A stretch of 64,000 nucleotides of DNA from VXMF01 sp965206775 (GCA_965206775.1 CBDBKU010000002.1:1674001-1738000), one strand, 5' to 3'. Counted from the first letter of the stretch, positions 8,014 through 17,666 are shown. Numbers and translations: made by a program. The notes: generated by a model not told the origin, from the letters alone.

Positions 8014-9414
8014 ATGGCGAAGCGCGCGATTGCCGACGTTCTCAGCGGTGGTGTGAGCGTTGGGACGGAAGTGACGGTCCAAGGATGGGTCCGGACACGG
8101 CGCGACTCCAAGGCCGGCTTCTCGTTCCTGCACGTCAGCGACGGTTCCTGCTTCAAGACCCTGCAGGTCGTGGCTGGCAACGAGCTTCCGAACTACGACA
8201 GCGAAGTCCTGCGTCTGGGCAGCGGCTGCTCGATAGCTGTCCGGGGCAGCTTGGCCGAGTCTCGCGGACGCGGCCAGTCAGTGGAAATCCAGGCGTCTTC
8301 GATTCACGTGGAAGGCTGGGTCGACGACCCCGACACGTATCCGATTTCGCCGAAGCGCCATTCCTTCGAATTCCTGCGGGAGGTCGCGCATCTCCGTCCC
8401 AGGACCAACACGTTCGGAGCCGTTGCGCGGGTCCGGCACTGCCTGGCCAAGGCCGTTCACGACTTCTTCGATTCAAGCGGCTATTTTTGGGTCCACACCC
8501 CGATCATCACCGCGTCCGACACCGAGGGCGCGGGCGAACTGTTCCGTGTCAGCACCTTGGACCTGGCGAATCACCCTCGCGATCCTGCCGGCAAGCCGGA
8601 CTTTTCCAAGGACTTTTTCGGACGCGAGGCATTTCTTACCGTCTCAGGCCAGTTGAACGTCGAAGCCTACTGCCTTGCGCTGACGAACGTCTACACGTTC
8701 GGGCCGACGTTCCGCGCCGAGAACTCCAACACCAGCCGGCACTTGGCCGAGTTCTGGATGATCGAGCCGGAGACCGCGTTCGCGAGCCTGGACGACAATG
8801 CCTCCCTAGCCGAGGCACTGCTCAAGCACCTGTTCAATACGGTGCTTGAAGACCGTGCCGACGACATGGAATTCTTCGAGATGCGCGTCGACTCGCAAGC
8901 GGTCAAGCGGCTGCGGGCCGTCGTTGACCAGCCGTTCGAGCGCATGACATACACAGAGGCGGTGCGCGTCCTGCAGGAGGCTTCGCGAAAGTTCGAGTTT
9001 CCGGTGGAATGGGGGGCGGACCTGCAGTCCGAGCACGAGCGCTACCTGACAGAGCAGCACGTCCGCCGCCCGGTCATTGTGACGAACTACCCCAAGAGCA
9101 TCAAGCCGTTCTACATGCGCCTCGACGACGGCGGCGAAACCGTTTCAGCGATGGACGTGCTGGCCCCTGGAATCGGCGAGATTATTGGCGGGAGCCAGCG
9201 CGAGGAGCGGCTTGACGTCTTGGACAGCCGGTTCGAAGAATGTGGCATTGATGCGACGAACTACGGGTGGTACCGCGACTTGCGTCGGTACGGCACCGTG
9301 CCGCACGCGGGCTTCGGGCTCGGCTTCGAGCGCACCATCAGCTACGTTACGGGGATGGCCAACGTCCGGGACGTGATACCGTTTCCCCGAACGCCGGGCA
9401 ATGTCGATTTCTGA
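8014..9414 (+). CDS. asnS: Asparagine--tRNA ligase
   Basis: Charges tRNA-Asn in the cytoplasm. The ATG at 8014 yields 466 residues, the same length as the E. coli enzyme. The N-terminal OB-fold anticodon-binding domain (VTVQGWVRTRRDSK, about residue 20) is followed by the class II core with motif 2 FRAENSNTSRHLAEFWMIEPE split by its usual loop, and motif 3 GFGLGFERTISYVTGMANVRD near the end; the PFPRTPGN terminus is typical of AsnRS rather than AspRS. It converges on gltB with only 43 bases between stops. Confidence 0.95.
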   Translation: MAKRAIADVLSGGVSVGTEVTVQGWVRTRRDSKAGFSFLHVSDGSCFKTLQVVAGNELPNYDSEVLRLGSGCSIAVRGSLAESRGRGQSVEIQASSIHVEGWVDDPDTYPISPKRHSFEFLREVAHLRPRTNTFGAVARVRHCLAKAVHDFFDSSGYFWVHTPIITASDTEGAGELFRVSTLDLANHPRDPAGKPDFSKDFFGREAFLTVSGQLNVEAYCLALTNVYTFGPTFRAENSNTSRHLAEFWMIEPETAFASLDDNASLAEALLKHLFNTVLEDRADDMEFFEMRVDSQAVKRLRAVVDQPFERMTYTEAVRVLQEASRKFEFPVEWGADLQSEHERYLTEQHVRRPVIVTNYPKSIKPFYMRLDDGGETVSAMDVLAPGIGEIIGGSQREERLDVLDSRFEECGIDATNYGWYRDLRRYGTVPHAGFGLGFERTISYVTGMANVRDVIPFPRTPGNVDF

Positions 9415-9449
9415 CCGGCCCGGAACTGCTCGGCGATGGCAGGAGGGCA

Positions 9450-9467
9450 GCGGGCCGTCAGGCCCGC
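9450..9467. terminator. GC-rich hairpin at the asnS/gltB convergence
   Basis: A perfect 7-bp stem (GCGGGCC/GGCCCGC) with a four-base loop GTCA covers the last bases of gltB, including its TGA at 9458-9460. It lies between convergent genes. There is no U tract, so intrinsic termination is only a possibility. Confidence 0.3.
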
Positions 9468-12400
9468 GTCACGGCCCTCTGCTCGCGCTCCCGCAGCGCC
9501 CTCTTGAGCTCGCGCGGGAAGATCTTCTTGAACCGCGGCACCATCGATTCCCAGTGCTCCAGCACCCACTGGCCCTTCGGGCTGCGGGTGTAAGCCACGT
9601 GGCGCTCGATCAAGTCCCTGGCCAGGTCGAGATCGGATTCCAGATGGAATGGCTCGACATCCACGTTCGCGTTCTGCAGGCAGCGCTCCTCGAAATCTCC
9701 CCGCTCGTCCAGGATGTAAGCGATGCCGCCGGACATGCCGGCGGCGAAGTTCCTGCCGCACTCGCCCAGGATCACGGCGCAGCCGTTGGTCATGTATTCG
9801 CAGCCGTGGTCCCCCACGCCCTCCACCACGACTTGAGCGCCCGAATTGCGGATGCAGAACCGCTCGCCCGCCATGCCGTTGACGAAGGCCTGGCCGGCTG
9901 TCGCCCCGTAGAACGACACGTTCCCGATGATGATGTTCTCCTCGAAGACGAAGGTTGACCCGGGAGGCGGGGACACGATCAGGCGTCCTCCGGAAAGCCC
10001 CTTCCCGAAGTAGTCATTGGCGTCACCGCGGATCTGCAGCGTCATTCCCTTGCTGGCCCAGGCCCCGAAGCTCTGGCCGGCGCTGCCGGAGAAATGGATC
10101 TTGACGCAGTCCTCGGGCAGGCCTTCGGCGCCGTAGCGGCTCGCGATCTCGTGCGACAGCATCGTGCCGACGGTACGGTCGGTGTTGCGCAGGTCGTAGG
10201 CGAACTCCACCGGGCTGCGGTCCTCGAGGGCGGGCCGGCAGAGTTCGATCAGCTGATTGTCGATCTGGCTCTCGATGCCGTTGTCCTGCGACTCGCTGTG
10301 GTACCGCGCGACAGCACGGTCAACCGGCGGGTCGAAGAACACCTTGGCGAAGTCCAGGCCCTTGCTCTTGTAGTGATCCACCGCCTCGCGCACATCGAGG
10401 CGATCCACCTTGCCGATCATGTCGTTGAACTTGCGGAAGCCGAGTTGCGCCATCATCTGGCGCACCTCCTCGGCGACGAAGAAGAAGAAGTTCACGACGT
10501 GCTCGGGCGATCCGTCGAACTTCTTGCGGAGTTCCTTGTTTTGTGTCGCGATGCCGACAGGGCAAGTGTTCAGGTGGCACTTCCGCATCATGATGCAGCC
10601 CATCGCGATCAGCGGCATGGTGGAGAATCCGAACTCGTCCGCTCCGAGCAACGCACCGATCACGACGTCGCGCCCGGTTTGCAGCTTCCCGTCGACCTGC
10701 ACGCGAATGCGTCCCCTCAGGTCGTTCATGACCAGGACCTGCTGGGTTTCGGACAGGCCCAGCTCCCAGGGTGTGCCCGCATGCCGGATCGAACTCATCG
10801 GCGAGGCCCCCGTGCCGCCGTCATGCCCCGAAATCAGCACTAGATCGGCATGTCCTTTGGACACGCCGGCAGCCACTGTGCCGACCCCCACTTCGGAGAC
10901 CAGCTTGACCGAGACGTTGGCGTTGCGGTTGGAGTTCTTCAGGTCGAAGATCAGCTGGGCGAGGTCCTCGATCGAGTAGATGTCGTGGTGAGGCGGCGGC
11001 GAGATCAGGCCGACTCCGGGCGTGGAGTGCCTCAGCCACGCGATGGTCTCGTCGACCTTGTGGCCCGGCAGCTGGCCGCCCTCGCCGGGTTTCGCGCCTT
11101 GGGCGACCTTGATTTGCAGCTCGTCCGCGTTGGCTAGGTAGTGCGCGGTCACTCCGAAGCGGCCGGAAGCCACCTGCTTGATCTTCGAGCGTCGGTCGTC
11201 CTCGTAGCGCGCAGGGTCCTCGCCGCCTTCGCCGGTGTTCGAGCGCCCGCCGATGCTGTTCATGGCCCGCGCGAGGGTCTCGTGCGCCTCGGCCGAGATC
11301 GAACCGAAGCTCATCGCGCCCGTGCAGAACCGCTTGACGATCTCTGATGTCGCTTCCACTTCGTCGAGCGGTACCGGCTCGTCGGCTTTCTTGAGGTCGA
11401 AGAGTCCCCGCAGCGTGCACAGCTGCCTGTTCAGGTCGTTTGCGGCGCGCGAGTATTCCTCGTACGTCGACCAGTGGTTCTGCCGAACCGCTTGCTGAAG
11501 CCGCGCGACGGTCTCAGGGCTCAGCAGGTGCTGCTCGCCCCGCAGGCGGTACTGGTACTCCCCGCCCACGGGAAGCTCGGTGATGTCCTCGGCTAGCGGC
11601 AGGTATGCGTACCGATGCTTCTCGAGGGCCTCGCCCGCCAGCGTTTCCAGGTCGACGCCCTCGATTTGCGATGTCGTGCCGGTGAAGTACCGGTCGACGA
11701 CTTCGCGGGCCAGTCCGATGGCCTCGAAGATCTGGGCGCCATGATATGACTGGACTGTCGAGATTCCCATCTTCGACATGACCTTGAGGATGCCCTTGCG
11801 GATGGCCTTCTCGAAGTTGGAATGCACACCCTCCAGAGGCAGGGTCGGGTCCGTGATCTCGCCCCGGGCATGCATGTCCTCAAGCGTCTCGTACGCCAGA
11901 TACGCGTTGATAGCGTTCGCGCCGTATCCAATGAGCAGGCAGAAGTGCATCACTTCGCGCGGCTCGCCGGATTCCACCACGATGCCGACCTTGCTGCGCT
12001 TGGCCGCTCGGATGAGATGGTGATGCACCGCTGCGCAGGCCAGGAGCGATGGAATAGGGGCGTTTGCCTCGTCGACGCCCCAGTCCGATAGGATCAGCAC
12101 GCTCGAGCCGGAATCGGCCGCGGCTTCGGCGTCGCTGCACAGCCGGTCCAGCGCCCCGCGCAGGCCGCCTGGCCCGCCGGAGGCCGGGAATGTCGTCGGC
12201 AGCGTGGTCGCGCCGAAACGCACGCTCGGGCCAAGGTTGCGCAGCTTCTCGAGTTCCGCGTTGTCGATGACGGGCAGCGGCACCTTGACCACGTGGGCGT
12301 AGTCGGGTTGCTCACCTAAAACGTTGCCCTGAGGGCCCACGTAGGTGACAGTCGACATCACCAGCTCTTCGCGGATCGGATCGATAGCGGGATTCGTGAC

Positions 12401-13978
12401 CTGCGCGAACAGCTGCTTGAAGTAGCTGAACAGCAACTGGGGCCGCTCCGAGAGGCAGGCCAGCGGGATGTCGATCCCCATCGAGCCGACCGGCTCGGCT
12501 CCGGCGGTCGCCATCGGGTTCAGCAGCATGCGCTGGTGCTCGAGCGTGTAGCCGAACGACCGCTGCCGCTGGACCAGGGTCTCGAAGTCGGTTGTCTTCA
12601 CAGACGGCGGGTCGGGCAGGTCTCCCAAGTGGATCAGGTTGTTGCGCAGCCAATCCCTGTAGGGCTTCCGCTTTGAGATCGTCTCCTTGATCTCTTCGTC
12701 GCGGATGATGCGGCCCTCCTGCGTGTCCACGAGGAACATACGGCCCGGCTGCAGGCGCCCCTTCATGCGCACGTTGGCCGGCTTGATTTCGGGAATCACG
12801 CCAGTCTCGGACGCCATGACCACGAGGTCGTCGTAGGTCACCGAATAGCGCGACGGACGCAGCCCGTTGCGGTCGAGCGAACCGCCGACGAAGCGCCCGT
12901 CCGTGAAGACAATGGACGCGGGGCCGTCCCAGGGCTCCATCATGGTGGCGTGGAACTCGTAGAAGGCCTTCTTGTAGTCCTCCATGTGCTCGTGGGAGGA
13001 CCAGGCCTCCGGAATCAGCATCATGAACGAGTGGGCGATCGATCGCCCCGACTGGATCAGAACCTCCAGCGCGTTGTCGATCTGGGTCGAATCCGAGCCC
13101 GATTCGTCGATGATCGGCTTGATCCTTGCCGCGTCGGACCCGAACAGCTCGCTCTCGAGAGTCGCTTCGCGAGCGCGCATCCAGTTGGCATTGCCGCGCA
13201 CTGTGTTGATCTCGCCATTGTGAGCGAGATAGCGGAACGGCTGGGCGCGCTCCCAGGTCGGGAATGTGTTTGTCGAGAAGCGCTGGTGGATCAGCGCGAT
13301 GGCGGACTGGAAGTCGGAGTCGCCCAGATCCGGATAGAAGTCGAAGATCTGAGGCGCTAGCAGCAAGCCCTTGTAGCAGATCGTCCGGGAGGACATGGTC
13401 ACCGGGTAGTAGTAGGGAATCTGCCGCTTGCGGGCCTCTTGTTCCGTGCGCTTGCGCAGGATGTACAGCTTGCGCTCGAACGCATCGCCGCCTAGCAGCG
13501 GCGCCTTAGGCTGCCCGAAGAAGACCTGGTAGATATGAGGCTCGCTTTCCCGTGCCAGCCAGCCGATCGCTCTGGAGTTCGTCGGGACTCGTCTCCAGGC
13601 GAGCACCTGCAATCCCTCGGACTCGGCGACTTCCTCGACCATCTGCTGGGCCGCCCTGCACGCCTCCTCGCGAGGCGAGACGAACACCATGCCCACCCCG
13701 TATTCCCCGGCGGCGGGCAGGGAGAAGCCGCTCGCTCCAGCCTGCTTGGCGAAGAAGCCGTGAGGGATCTGCAAAAGCAAGCCGGCGCCGTCCCCGGTCT
13801 CGGGATCGCAGCCGCATGCGCCGCGGTGAGTGAGGTTGACGAGTACCTCGACGCCTTGCTCGATGATCTTGTGGCTCGGACGCCCCTTGATATTTGCGAC
13901 GAAGCCAATGCCGCAAGCGTCGTGCTCGAACCGGGGGTCGTATAGTCCCTGTGCAATAGGCAGTCCGTGCTTCGTCAT
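9458..13978 (-). CDS. gltB: Glutamate synthase, large (alpha) subunit
   Basis: Makes glutamate from glutamine and 2-oxoglutarate. The ATG at 13978 gives 1506 residues. A roughly 21-residue propeptide precedes Cys22 (FEHDACGIGFVA), the nucleophile of the class II glutaminase domain freed by processing. The central domain, the FMN-binding synthase domain (GEGGEDPARY, then SGHDGGTGASP) and the 3Fe-4S cysteines CIMMRKCHLNTCPVG (about residue 1135) follow, and the C-terminal beta-helix carries repeated G-x-x-G strands. The frame is open upstream of the ATG but the extension lacks motifs. gltD, the FAD/NADPH small subunit normally adjacent, is absent on both sides, so it must be unlinked or a ferredoxin-dependent mode is used. 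Confidence 0.95.
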   Translation of the reverse strand: MTKHGLPIAQGLYDPRFEHDACGIGFVANIKGRPSHKIIEQGVEVLVNLTHRGACGCDPETGDGAGLLLQIPHGFFAKQAGASGFSLPAAGEYGVGMVFVSPREEACRAAQQMVEEVAESEGLQVLAWRRVPTNSRAIGWLARESEPHIYQVFFGQPKAPLLGGDAFERKLYILRKRTEQEARKRQIPYYYPVTMSSRTICYKGLLLAPQIFDFYPDLGDSDFQSAIALIHQRFSTNTFPTWERAQPFRYLAHNGEINTVRGNANWMRAREATLESELFGSDAARIKPIIDESGSDSTQIDNALEVLIQSGRSIAHSFMMLIPEAWSSHEHMEDYKKAFYEFHATMMEPWDGPASIVFTDGRFVGGSLDRNGLRPSRYSVTYDDLVVMASETGVIPEIKPANVRMKGRLQPGRMFLVDTQEGRIIRDEEIKETISKRKPYRDWLRNNLIHLGDLPDPPSVKTTDFETLVQRQRSFGYTLEHQRMLLNPMATAGAEPVGSMGIDIPLACLSERPQLLFSYFKQLFAQVTNPAIDPIREELVMSTVTYVGPQGNVLGEQPDYAHVVKVPLPVIDNAELEKLRNLGPSVRFGATTLPTTFPASGGPGGLRGALDRLCSDAEAAADSGSSVLILSDWGVDEANAPIPSLLACAAVHHHLIRAAKRSKVGIVVESGEPREVMHFCLLIGYGANAINAYLAYETLEDMHARGEITDPTLPLEGVHSNFEKAIRKGILKVMSKMGISTVQSYHGAQIFEAIGLAREVVDRYFTGTTSQIEGVDLETLAGEALEKHRYAYLPLAEDITELPVGGEYQYRLRGEQHLLSPETVARLQQAVRQNHWSTYEEYSRAANDLNRQLCTLRGLFDLKKADEPVPLDEVEATSEIVKRFCTGAMSFGSISAEAHETLARAMNSIGGRSNTGEGGEDPARYEDDRRSKIKQVASGRFGVTAHYLANADELQIKVAQGAKPGEGGQLPGHKVDETIAWLRHSTPGVGLISPPPHHDIYSIEDLAQLIFDLKNSNRNANVSVKLVSEVGVGTVAAGVSKGHADLVLISGHDGGTGASPMSSIRHAGTPWELGLSETQQVLVMNDLRGRIRVQVDGKLQTGRDVVIGALLGADEFGFSTMPLIAMGCIMMRKCHLNTCPVGIATQNKELRKKFDGSPEHVVNFFFFVAEEVRQMMAQLGFRKFNDMIGKVDRLDVREAVDHYKSKGLDFAKVFFDPPVDRAVARYHSESQDNGIESQIDNQLIELCRPALEDRSPVEFAYDLRNTDRTVGTMLSHEIASRYGAEGLPEDCVKIHFSGSAGQSFGAWASKGMTLQIRGDANDYFGKGLSGGRLIVSPPPGSTFVFEENIIIGNVSFYGATAGQAFVNGMAGERFCIRNSGAQVVVEGVGDHGCEYMTNGCAVILGECGRNFAAGMSGGIAYILDERGDFEERCLQNANVDVEPFHLESDLDLARDLIERHVAYTRSPKGQWVLEHWESMVPRFKKIFPRELKRALREREQRAVTRA

Positions 13979-14158
13979 AGTCGTGCTCTCGGCCCCTGCG
14001 ACGGCTCCGTGCCATCCCCGGGCGCCAAAGGTGCCGTGTCGAAGAACGGAGCTAGGATGAAAGGCGAACCCGTTCTCCCTCCGAGGGCTACGGGGCCGCC
14101 TCACAATCATACCAACTGACCGCCTGCATGCTATTCTTGGGCGCTTCGGCACAGGACC

Positions 14159-15247
14159 ATGGGTATCGGGAAACGCCCCCAGCTTCACTTGGAAAACGAG
14201 CGCTTGCGGCTGACGTTTCTGCCGGGAGGCGGGCACATAGCGGCGGTCGAACTGAAGGAGAACGGCGTCAATCCGCTGTGGGACCCTCCGTGGGAGACGG
14301 TCGACCCCTCGGCCTATGACCCCGGGGCGCATCCGCAGTTCGGGAGCGACGTGGACGCGCGTGTGATCGCCGGAATTGCCGGCCACAATCTCTGCTTCGA
14401 CATATTCGGCGTGCCGTCAGACGAGGAGGCCGCAGCGGGCCTCGGCGTGCACGGCGAGGCGTCCTCTGTCGATTGGGAAGTCGAATCGGGCGACCGGTGG
14501 ATGGAGGCGCGAGCGGATTTGCCGCTCACCGGCATGCAGCTTGTGCGGCGCATGGACCTGGCGCCGGGCAGCGGTCGCGTCAGCATTGCCGAGACCGCCA
14601 CCAATCTAACCGGCGTCGACCGCCCGGTGGGCTGGACTCAGCATGCGACCCTGGGGCCGCCATTTCTCGAGAAGGGAAGGACGCTATTCGAGATGTCTGC
14701 GACCCGCTCGAAGGTGATCGACGGGGAGTTCGCCCCGGGAGCGGACCGGTTCGTGGCCGGGGCCGAATTCGACTGGCCGCTCGCGCCGCTCGCCGCAGGC
14801 GGCTTGGACGACATGCGACGGGCGGTCAGTGCCGACGCATCGGGCGCCTTCACGGCCCACTTGATGGATCCGGAGCTTGACGAAGCGTTCTTCGCAGCCT
14901 ACCAGCCGAGCACCGAAACGCTCATTGGCTACGTCTGGAAGCGAGAGGACTTCCCATGGCTGGGGATTTGGGAGGAGAACTTCTCGCGCCAGCACTCGCC
15001 GTGGAGCGGCAAAACGCTGACGCGGGGAATGGAATTCGGGGCCTCCCCGTTCCCTGAGACCCGACGCGAGGCCATTGAGCGGGGGAGGCTCTTCGGCGAG
15101 AGGACCATCGGATGGATCCCGGCCCGCTCGTCGGTGAAAGCCGAGTACGCGCTGTTCCTCTGCCGAGCGCCAAGCTCGGCCATCCCCGGATTCGGTTCCG
15201 GCATGACCTTGGACGACTTGCGCCGGTACGCCGATGGCCGAGGCTGA
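14159..15247 (+). CDS. Aldose-1-epimerase/mutarotase-like protein
   Basis: A 362-residue soluble protein with the features of the galactose-mutarotase beta-sandwich: an N-terminal strand pair (LENERLRLTFLPGGGHIAAV) with the glycine-rich turn of sugar epimerases, a central LGVHGEAS like the LPIHG/xxxHG element that holds the catalytic His in mutarotases, a TNLTG segment, and late strands GWTQHATLGPPF. The catalytic C-terminal Glu cannot be placed with certainty. No signal peptide is evident. It diverges from gltB and precedes tRNA-Leu. The fold call is moderately secure; substrate and even catalytic activity are unknown. Confidence 0.6.
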   Translation: MGIGKRPQLHLENERLRLTFLPGGGHIAAVELKENGVNPLWDPPWETVDPSAYDPGAHPQFGSDVDARVIAGIAGHNLCFDIFGVPSDEEAAAGLGVHGEASSVDWEVESGDRWMEARADLPLTGMQLVRRMDLAPGSGRVSIAETATNLTGVDRPVGWTQHATLGPPFLEKGRTLFEMSATRSKVIDGEFAPGADRFVAGAEFDWPLAPLAAGGLDDMRRAVSADASGAFTAHLMDPELDEAFFAAYQPSTETLIGYVWKREDFPWLGIWEENFSRQHSPWSGKTLTRGMEFGASPFPETRREAIERGRLFGERTIGWIPARSSVKAEYALFLCRAPSSAIPGFGSGMTLDDLRRYADGRG

Positions 15248-15335
15248 CTGGCCATCCGAGGCGCGCCCCTCGATGGCTTACAATAGGGGGTGAAGTCTGG
15301 TCAGCTGGTGGCGGCCGGCGCTTCGCCCGGCCCGT

Positions 15336-15424
15336 GCGCAAGTGGCGAAATTGGCAGACGCGCTAGGTTCAGGTCCTAGTGGGAGTTAAATCCCGTGGAG
15401 GTTCAAGTCCTCTCTTGCGCACCA
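15336..15424 (+). tRNA. tRNA-Leu (anticodon CAG), CCA encoded
   Basis: A complete class II cloverleaf. The acceptor stem GCGCAAG (15336-15342) pairs with CTTGCGC (15414-15420), followed by discriminator A and encoded CCA. The anticodon arm is CTAGG-TTCAGGT-CCTAG, placing CAG at the anticodon position, which reads CUG leucine codons. A long variable arm with a GGGA/TCCC stem follows, as expected for leucine tRNA, and the T arm is GGAGG-TTCAAGT-CCTCT. Confidence 0.95.
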
Positions 15425-15516
15425 TGCTCTGGCCGGGCATTCGGCCCCGATCAAGCGGCCGGTTGTCCGAGCCCGCGCCTGCGTGCTCTACTATGGGGTG
15501 AATCGCAATCGCTCCC

Positions 15517-15810
15517 ATGCAAGAGCAACTACCTGATAGCCGAAGCGGCACGGGCGGCGAAAGCCAGCAAGGCCCCTTCGAGGAGCTCGAGCGGCGCGTT
15601 CTAGCTATGGCGGTGGCCCTCAGGGAGGCCCGGAGGGCGGGCAACGCTGCCAATTCGGAAGCGAATGTCTTGCGCGAGCGCGTGCGAGAACGAGACCTGC
15701 AGATCGTTCTGCTGAAGAAGCAGATCGAAGGGGATGACCTGCGCACCTCCGTGCGTACGCGCATAGAAGCGCTCCTGCGACGCATAGACGAACTGGAGCG
15801 AGAGGGCTGA
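15517..15810 (+). CDS. Small coiled-coil protein preceding zapA (possible ZapB-like role)
   Basis: A 97-residue protein. After about 20 polar residues it is almost continuous charged heptad-like helix (EELERRVLAMAVALREARRA, then LRERVRERDLQIVLLKKQIE and RIEALLRRIDELE). It has no enzymatic motif, signal or membrane segment. Its stop lies five bases before the zapA start, so the two are probably co-transcribed. Short coiled-coil proteins next to zapA are common and are often called ZapB-like; that they act together at the division ring is inference from position and composition only. Confidence 0.6.
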   Translation: MQEQLPDSRSGTGGESQQGPFEELERRVLAMAVALREARRAGNAANSEANVLRERVRERDLQIVLLKKQIEGDDLRTSVRTRIEALLRRIDELEREG

Positions 15811-15815
15811 TCGCA

Positions 15816-16181
15816 GTGGCCGCCCGCAGTCGGGTCCAAGTCGTCATTCACGGGCGCACCTATCAGCTCGCGGGTGCTGACCCGGAGCACACGCGTATCT
15901 TGGCGCGCAAGGTTGACGAGACGATGACGCGATTCTCGGACGCGACGCCTGGAGCGGAGAATTACCAGCTCGCAATCCTCACGGCACTGCATCTGGCGGA
16001 CGAGCTTTCTGCCGTCAACACCGACTTCGAAGACTACAGGTCCAGTGTCGGCGCTTCGGTAGATCGAATCCTGGAGTCTGTCGAGAGCGGCATGAGCGGG
16101 GACGAGTCGGAATCGGAAGGCGGCGAGGGAATCGAGGAGCACCCTGCGGCCGATGAATCAGCCGCTCCGGAATCGGACTGA
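15816..16181 (+). CDS. zapA: Cell division protein ZapA
   Basis: FtsZ-associated protein that bundles protofilaments at the division ring. From the GTG at 15816 the 121-residue product opens with the ZapA strand-turn-strand (VQVVIHGRTYQLAG), then DPEHTRILARKVDE, and the long helix containing QLAILTALHLADEL, which is the family's most conserved stretch. The last 40 residues are an acidic, Ser/Glu-rich tail not needed for the fold. GTG is chosen because it directly precedes the conserved first strand. No 6S RNA-like sequence is apparent downstream, unlike in proteobacteria. Confidence 0.82.
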   Translation: MAARSRVQVVIHGRTYQLAGADPEHTRILARKVDETMTRFSDATPGAENYQLAILTALHLADELSAVNTDFEDYRSSVGASVDRILESVESGMSGDESESEGGEGIEEHPAADESAAPESD

Positions 16182-16218
16182 ATTCGCGGGCAGGTTGCGA
16201 AACCGCGATCTCTGGCCG

Positions 16219-17655
16219 CTATTGATTGATGTAACCGAGGCTCTTTAGAATTTCCGAGTCGCGCTTGGTAAGGCGCGACTTGTCGCTCTCGGCAAGATTC
16301 GTGGACTCGAACCAGCGTTCGAACGCCGCGCTTTCGAACTTGTAGCGCCTGTCGCCCTTGGCGAGTATTCCGGAATCAAGCTCGAGCGGGTCGCTGGAGA
16401 GATCGAAGGTCTCGAACTGGTCCTCATCCGGGGTCCAGATCATCTTCATTGATTCGTCAAGCTTTCCGATGCGGAAGGGCAGGCCCGAGTTCGGCTTCCA
16501 GACCCAGGAGATCCAAGATGGAATGAAGCCCTTCTTGCCCTCGAACGATACGAACCTGATAGGCCTCGACTGCGGCTTGGTTCCGTCGATGATCGCCGGG
16601 AGTTGGCTGCGGCCAGCGTAGGAAATCGAGATCTGCGGCTCCTCTCGGAACTCGGGAACAGCGAGGTCCAGCAGCGTAGGTGCGAGGTCGAGCATCGAGA
16701 CGTTCTGCTCGATCACCGTGCCGGGTCTAATTCGCCCCGGCAGGCGCATGATCCACGGCACGTGCGTCGTGCTTTCGTAGAGCCACCGGCCGTGGCCCAC
16801 GAAGCCTTGCTCACCAAGGCCTTCGCCATGGTCGGACACCAGTACAACAAGCGTGTTCTCTCTCATGCCAAGTCGGTCGATCCGGTCTAGAAGCATGCCG
16901 ATGTGCTTGTCCGCGTATCCGATTTCTGAATCGTACCGGCGGATGCGGTTTTGCACTTCCTGCTCGTATTCGGGTCTGTCCGGATGCGGCTCGCCGACCT
17001 GCTGGGGATCGGCGAATTCCTCGCGGAGGTTGTACGGCTCGTGCGGGTCGAAGTAGTGTACCCAGAGGAACAGGTTCTTCTCGTCCTTGTGATCCTGGAG
17101 CCAGCGAAGGGCGGGCCGGGTCACGTCCTCTGCCCAGCGCATCGAATGAAATACCTGGTAGGAGCGTCCCAGCTCCTCGTCGTAGTGGTCGAAAGTGCGG
17201 TTCAGCTGGGTCAAGCGACCGATCAGCGGCCAAGCGCTGACGAACGCTCCCGAGGTGTACCCGAAACGCCGCAGGACTTGCGGCACGGTCAGCCACTTGG
17301 TGTCACCCGGAAGCGAAACGCCGTTGATGCGCGCCCCGTGCTCCTGTGGGTACCGACCCGTGAACATCGAGAAATGCGACGGGCCGGTCATGGGGATCGC
17401 AGTGAAGGCGCGGTCGAACCGGACGCCATCCTGCGCCAGCTGGTCGATGGCGGGGCTGGTTTTGAGGTGATATCCGTATGACGCCAGGTGGTCGGCCCGC
17501 AGCGTGTCGACAGTGATCAAAACGACATGCGGCCGGTCGGTCTCAGCAGGCTCTGCGCTGGGCACCAGCTGCGCGACGAGCAGCGAAACTGCCCCTGCCG
17601 CCGCCAGCGCAAGAGAGCCGATTCGCATTAGGCTCGTGCTCCCATTCATACGCAT
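16219..17655 (-). CDS. Exported sulfatase-fold protein with Thr in place of the formylglycine Cys
   Basis: A 478-residue member of the alkaline-phosphatase superfamily. A hydrophobic N-terminal helix (LALAAAGAVSLLVAQ) acts as signal or anchor. Metal ligands are D50 (LITVDTLRADHL) and DHGEGLGEQGFVGHG later on. The nucleophile region reads PMT90-GPSH-FSMFTG: the sulfatase Cys/Ser is Thr and the motif's Arg is His, so formylglycine cannot form. By family precedent such proteins act as phosphatases, phosphoglycerol/phosphoethanolamine transferases, or on other phospho/sulfo esters with Thr as nucleophile. Two ATGs (17655, 17649) are plausible starts. It sits eight bases after acpH, likely in the same transcript. 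Confidence 0.82.
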   Translation of the reverse strand: MRMNGSTSLMRIGSLALAAAGAVSLLVAQLVPSAEPAETDRPHVVLITVDTLRADHLASYGYHLKTSPAIDQLAQDGVRFDRAFTAIPMTGPSHFSMFTGRYPQEHGARINGVSLPGDTKWLTVPQVLRRFGYTSGAFVSAWPLIGRLTQLNRTFDHYDEELGRSYQVFHSMRWAEDVTRPALRWLQDHKDEKNLFLWVHYFDPHEPYNLREEFADPQQVGEPHPDRPEYEQEVQNRIRRYDSEIGYADKHIGMLLDRIDRLGMRENTLVVLVSDHGEGLGEQGFVGHGRWLYESTTHVPWIMRLPGRIRPGTVIEQNVSMLDLAPTLLDLAVPEFREEPQISISYAGRSQLPAIIDGTKPQSRPIRFVSFEGKKGFIPSWISWVWKPNSGLPFRIGKLDESMKMIWTPDEDQFETFDLSSDPLELDSGILAKGDRRYKFESAAFERWFESTNLAESDKSRLTKRDSEILKSLGYINQ

Positions 17656-17666
17656 CAAGTGTAGCG

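Noticed and set aside
13979..14386. 136-codon N-terminal extension of GltB
   Set aside because: The normal propeptide and Cys22 are correctly placed from the ATG at 13978, and the extension overlaps the divergent gene.
16182..16218. 6S RNA or terminator downstream of zapA
   Set aside because: Only a 37-base gap with a weak 6-bp stem (16184-16189/16203-16208); too short for 6S RNA.
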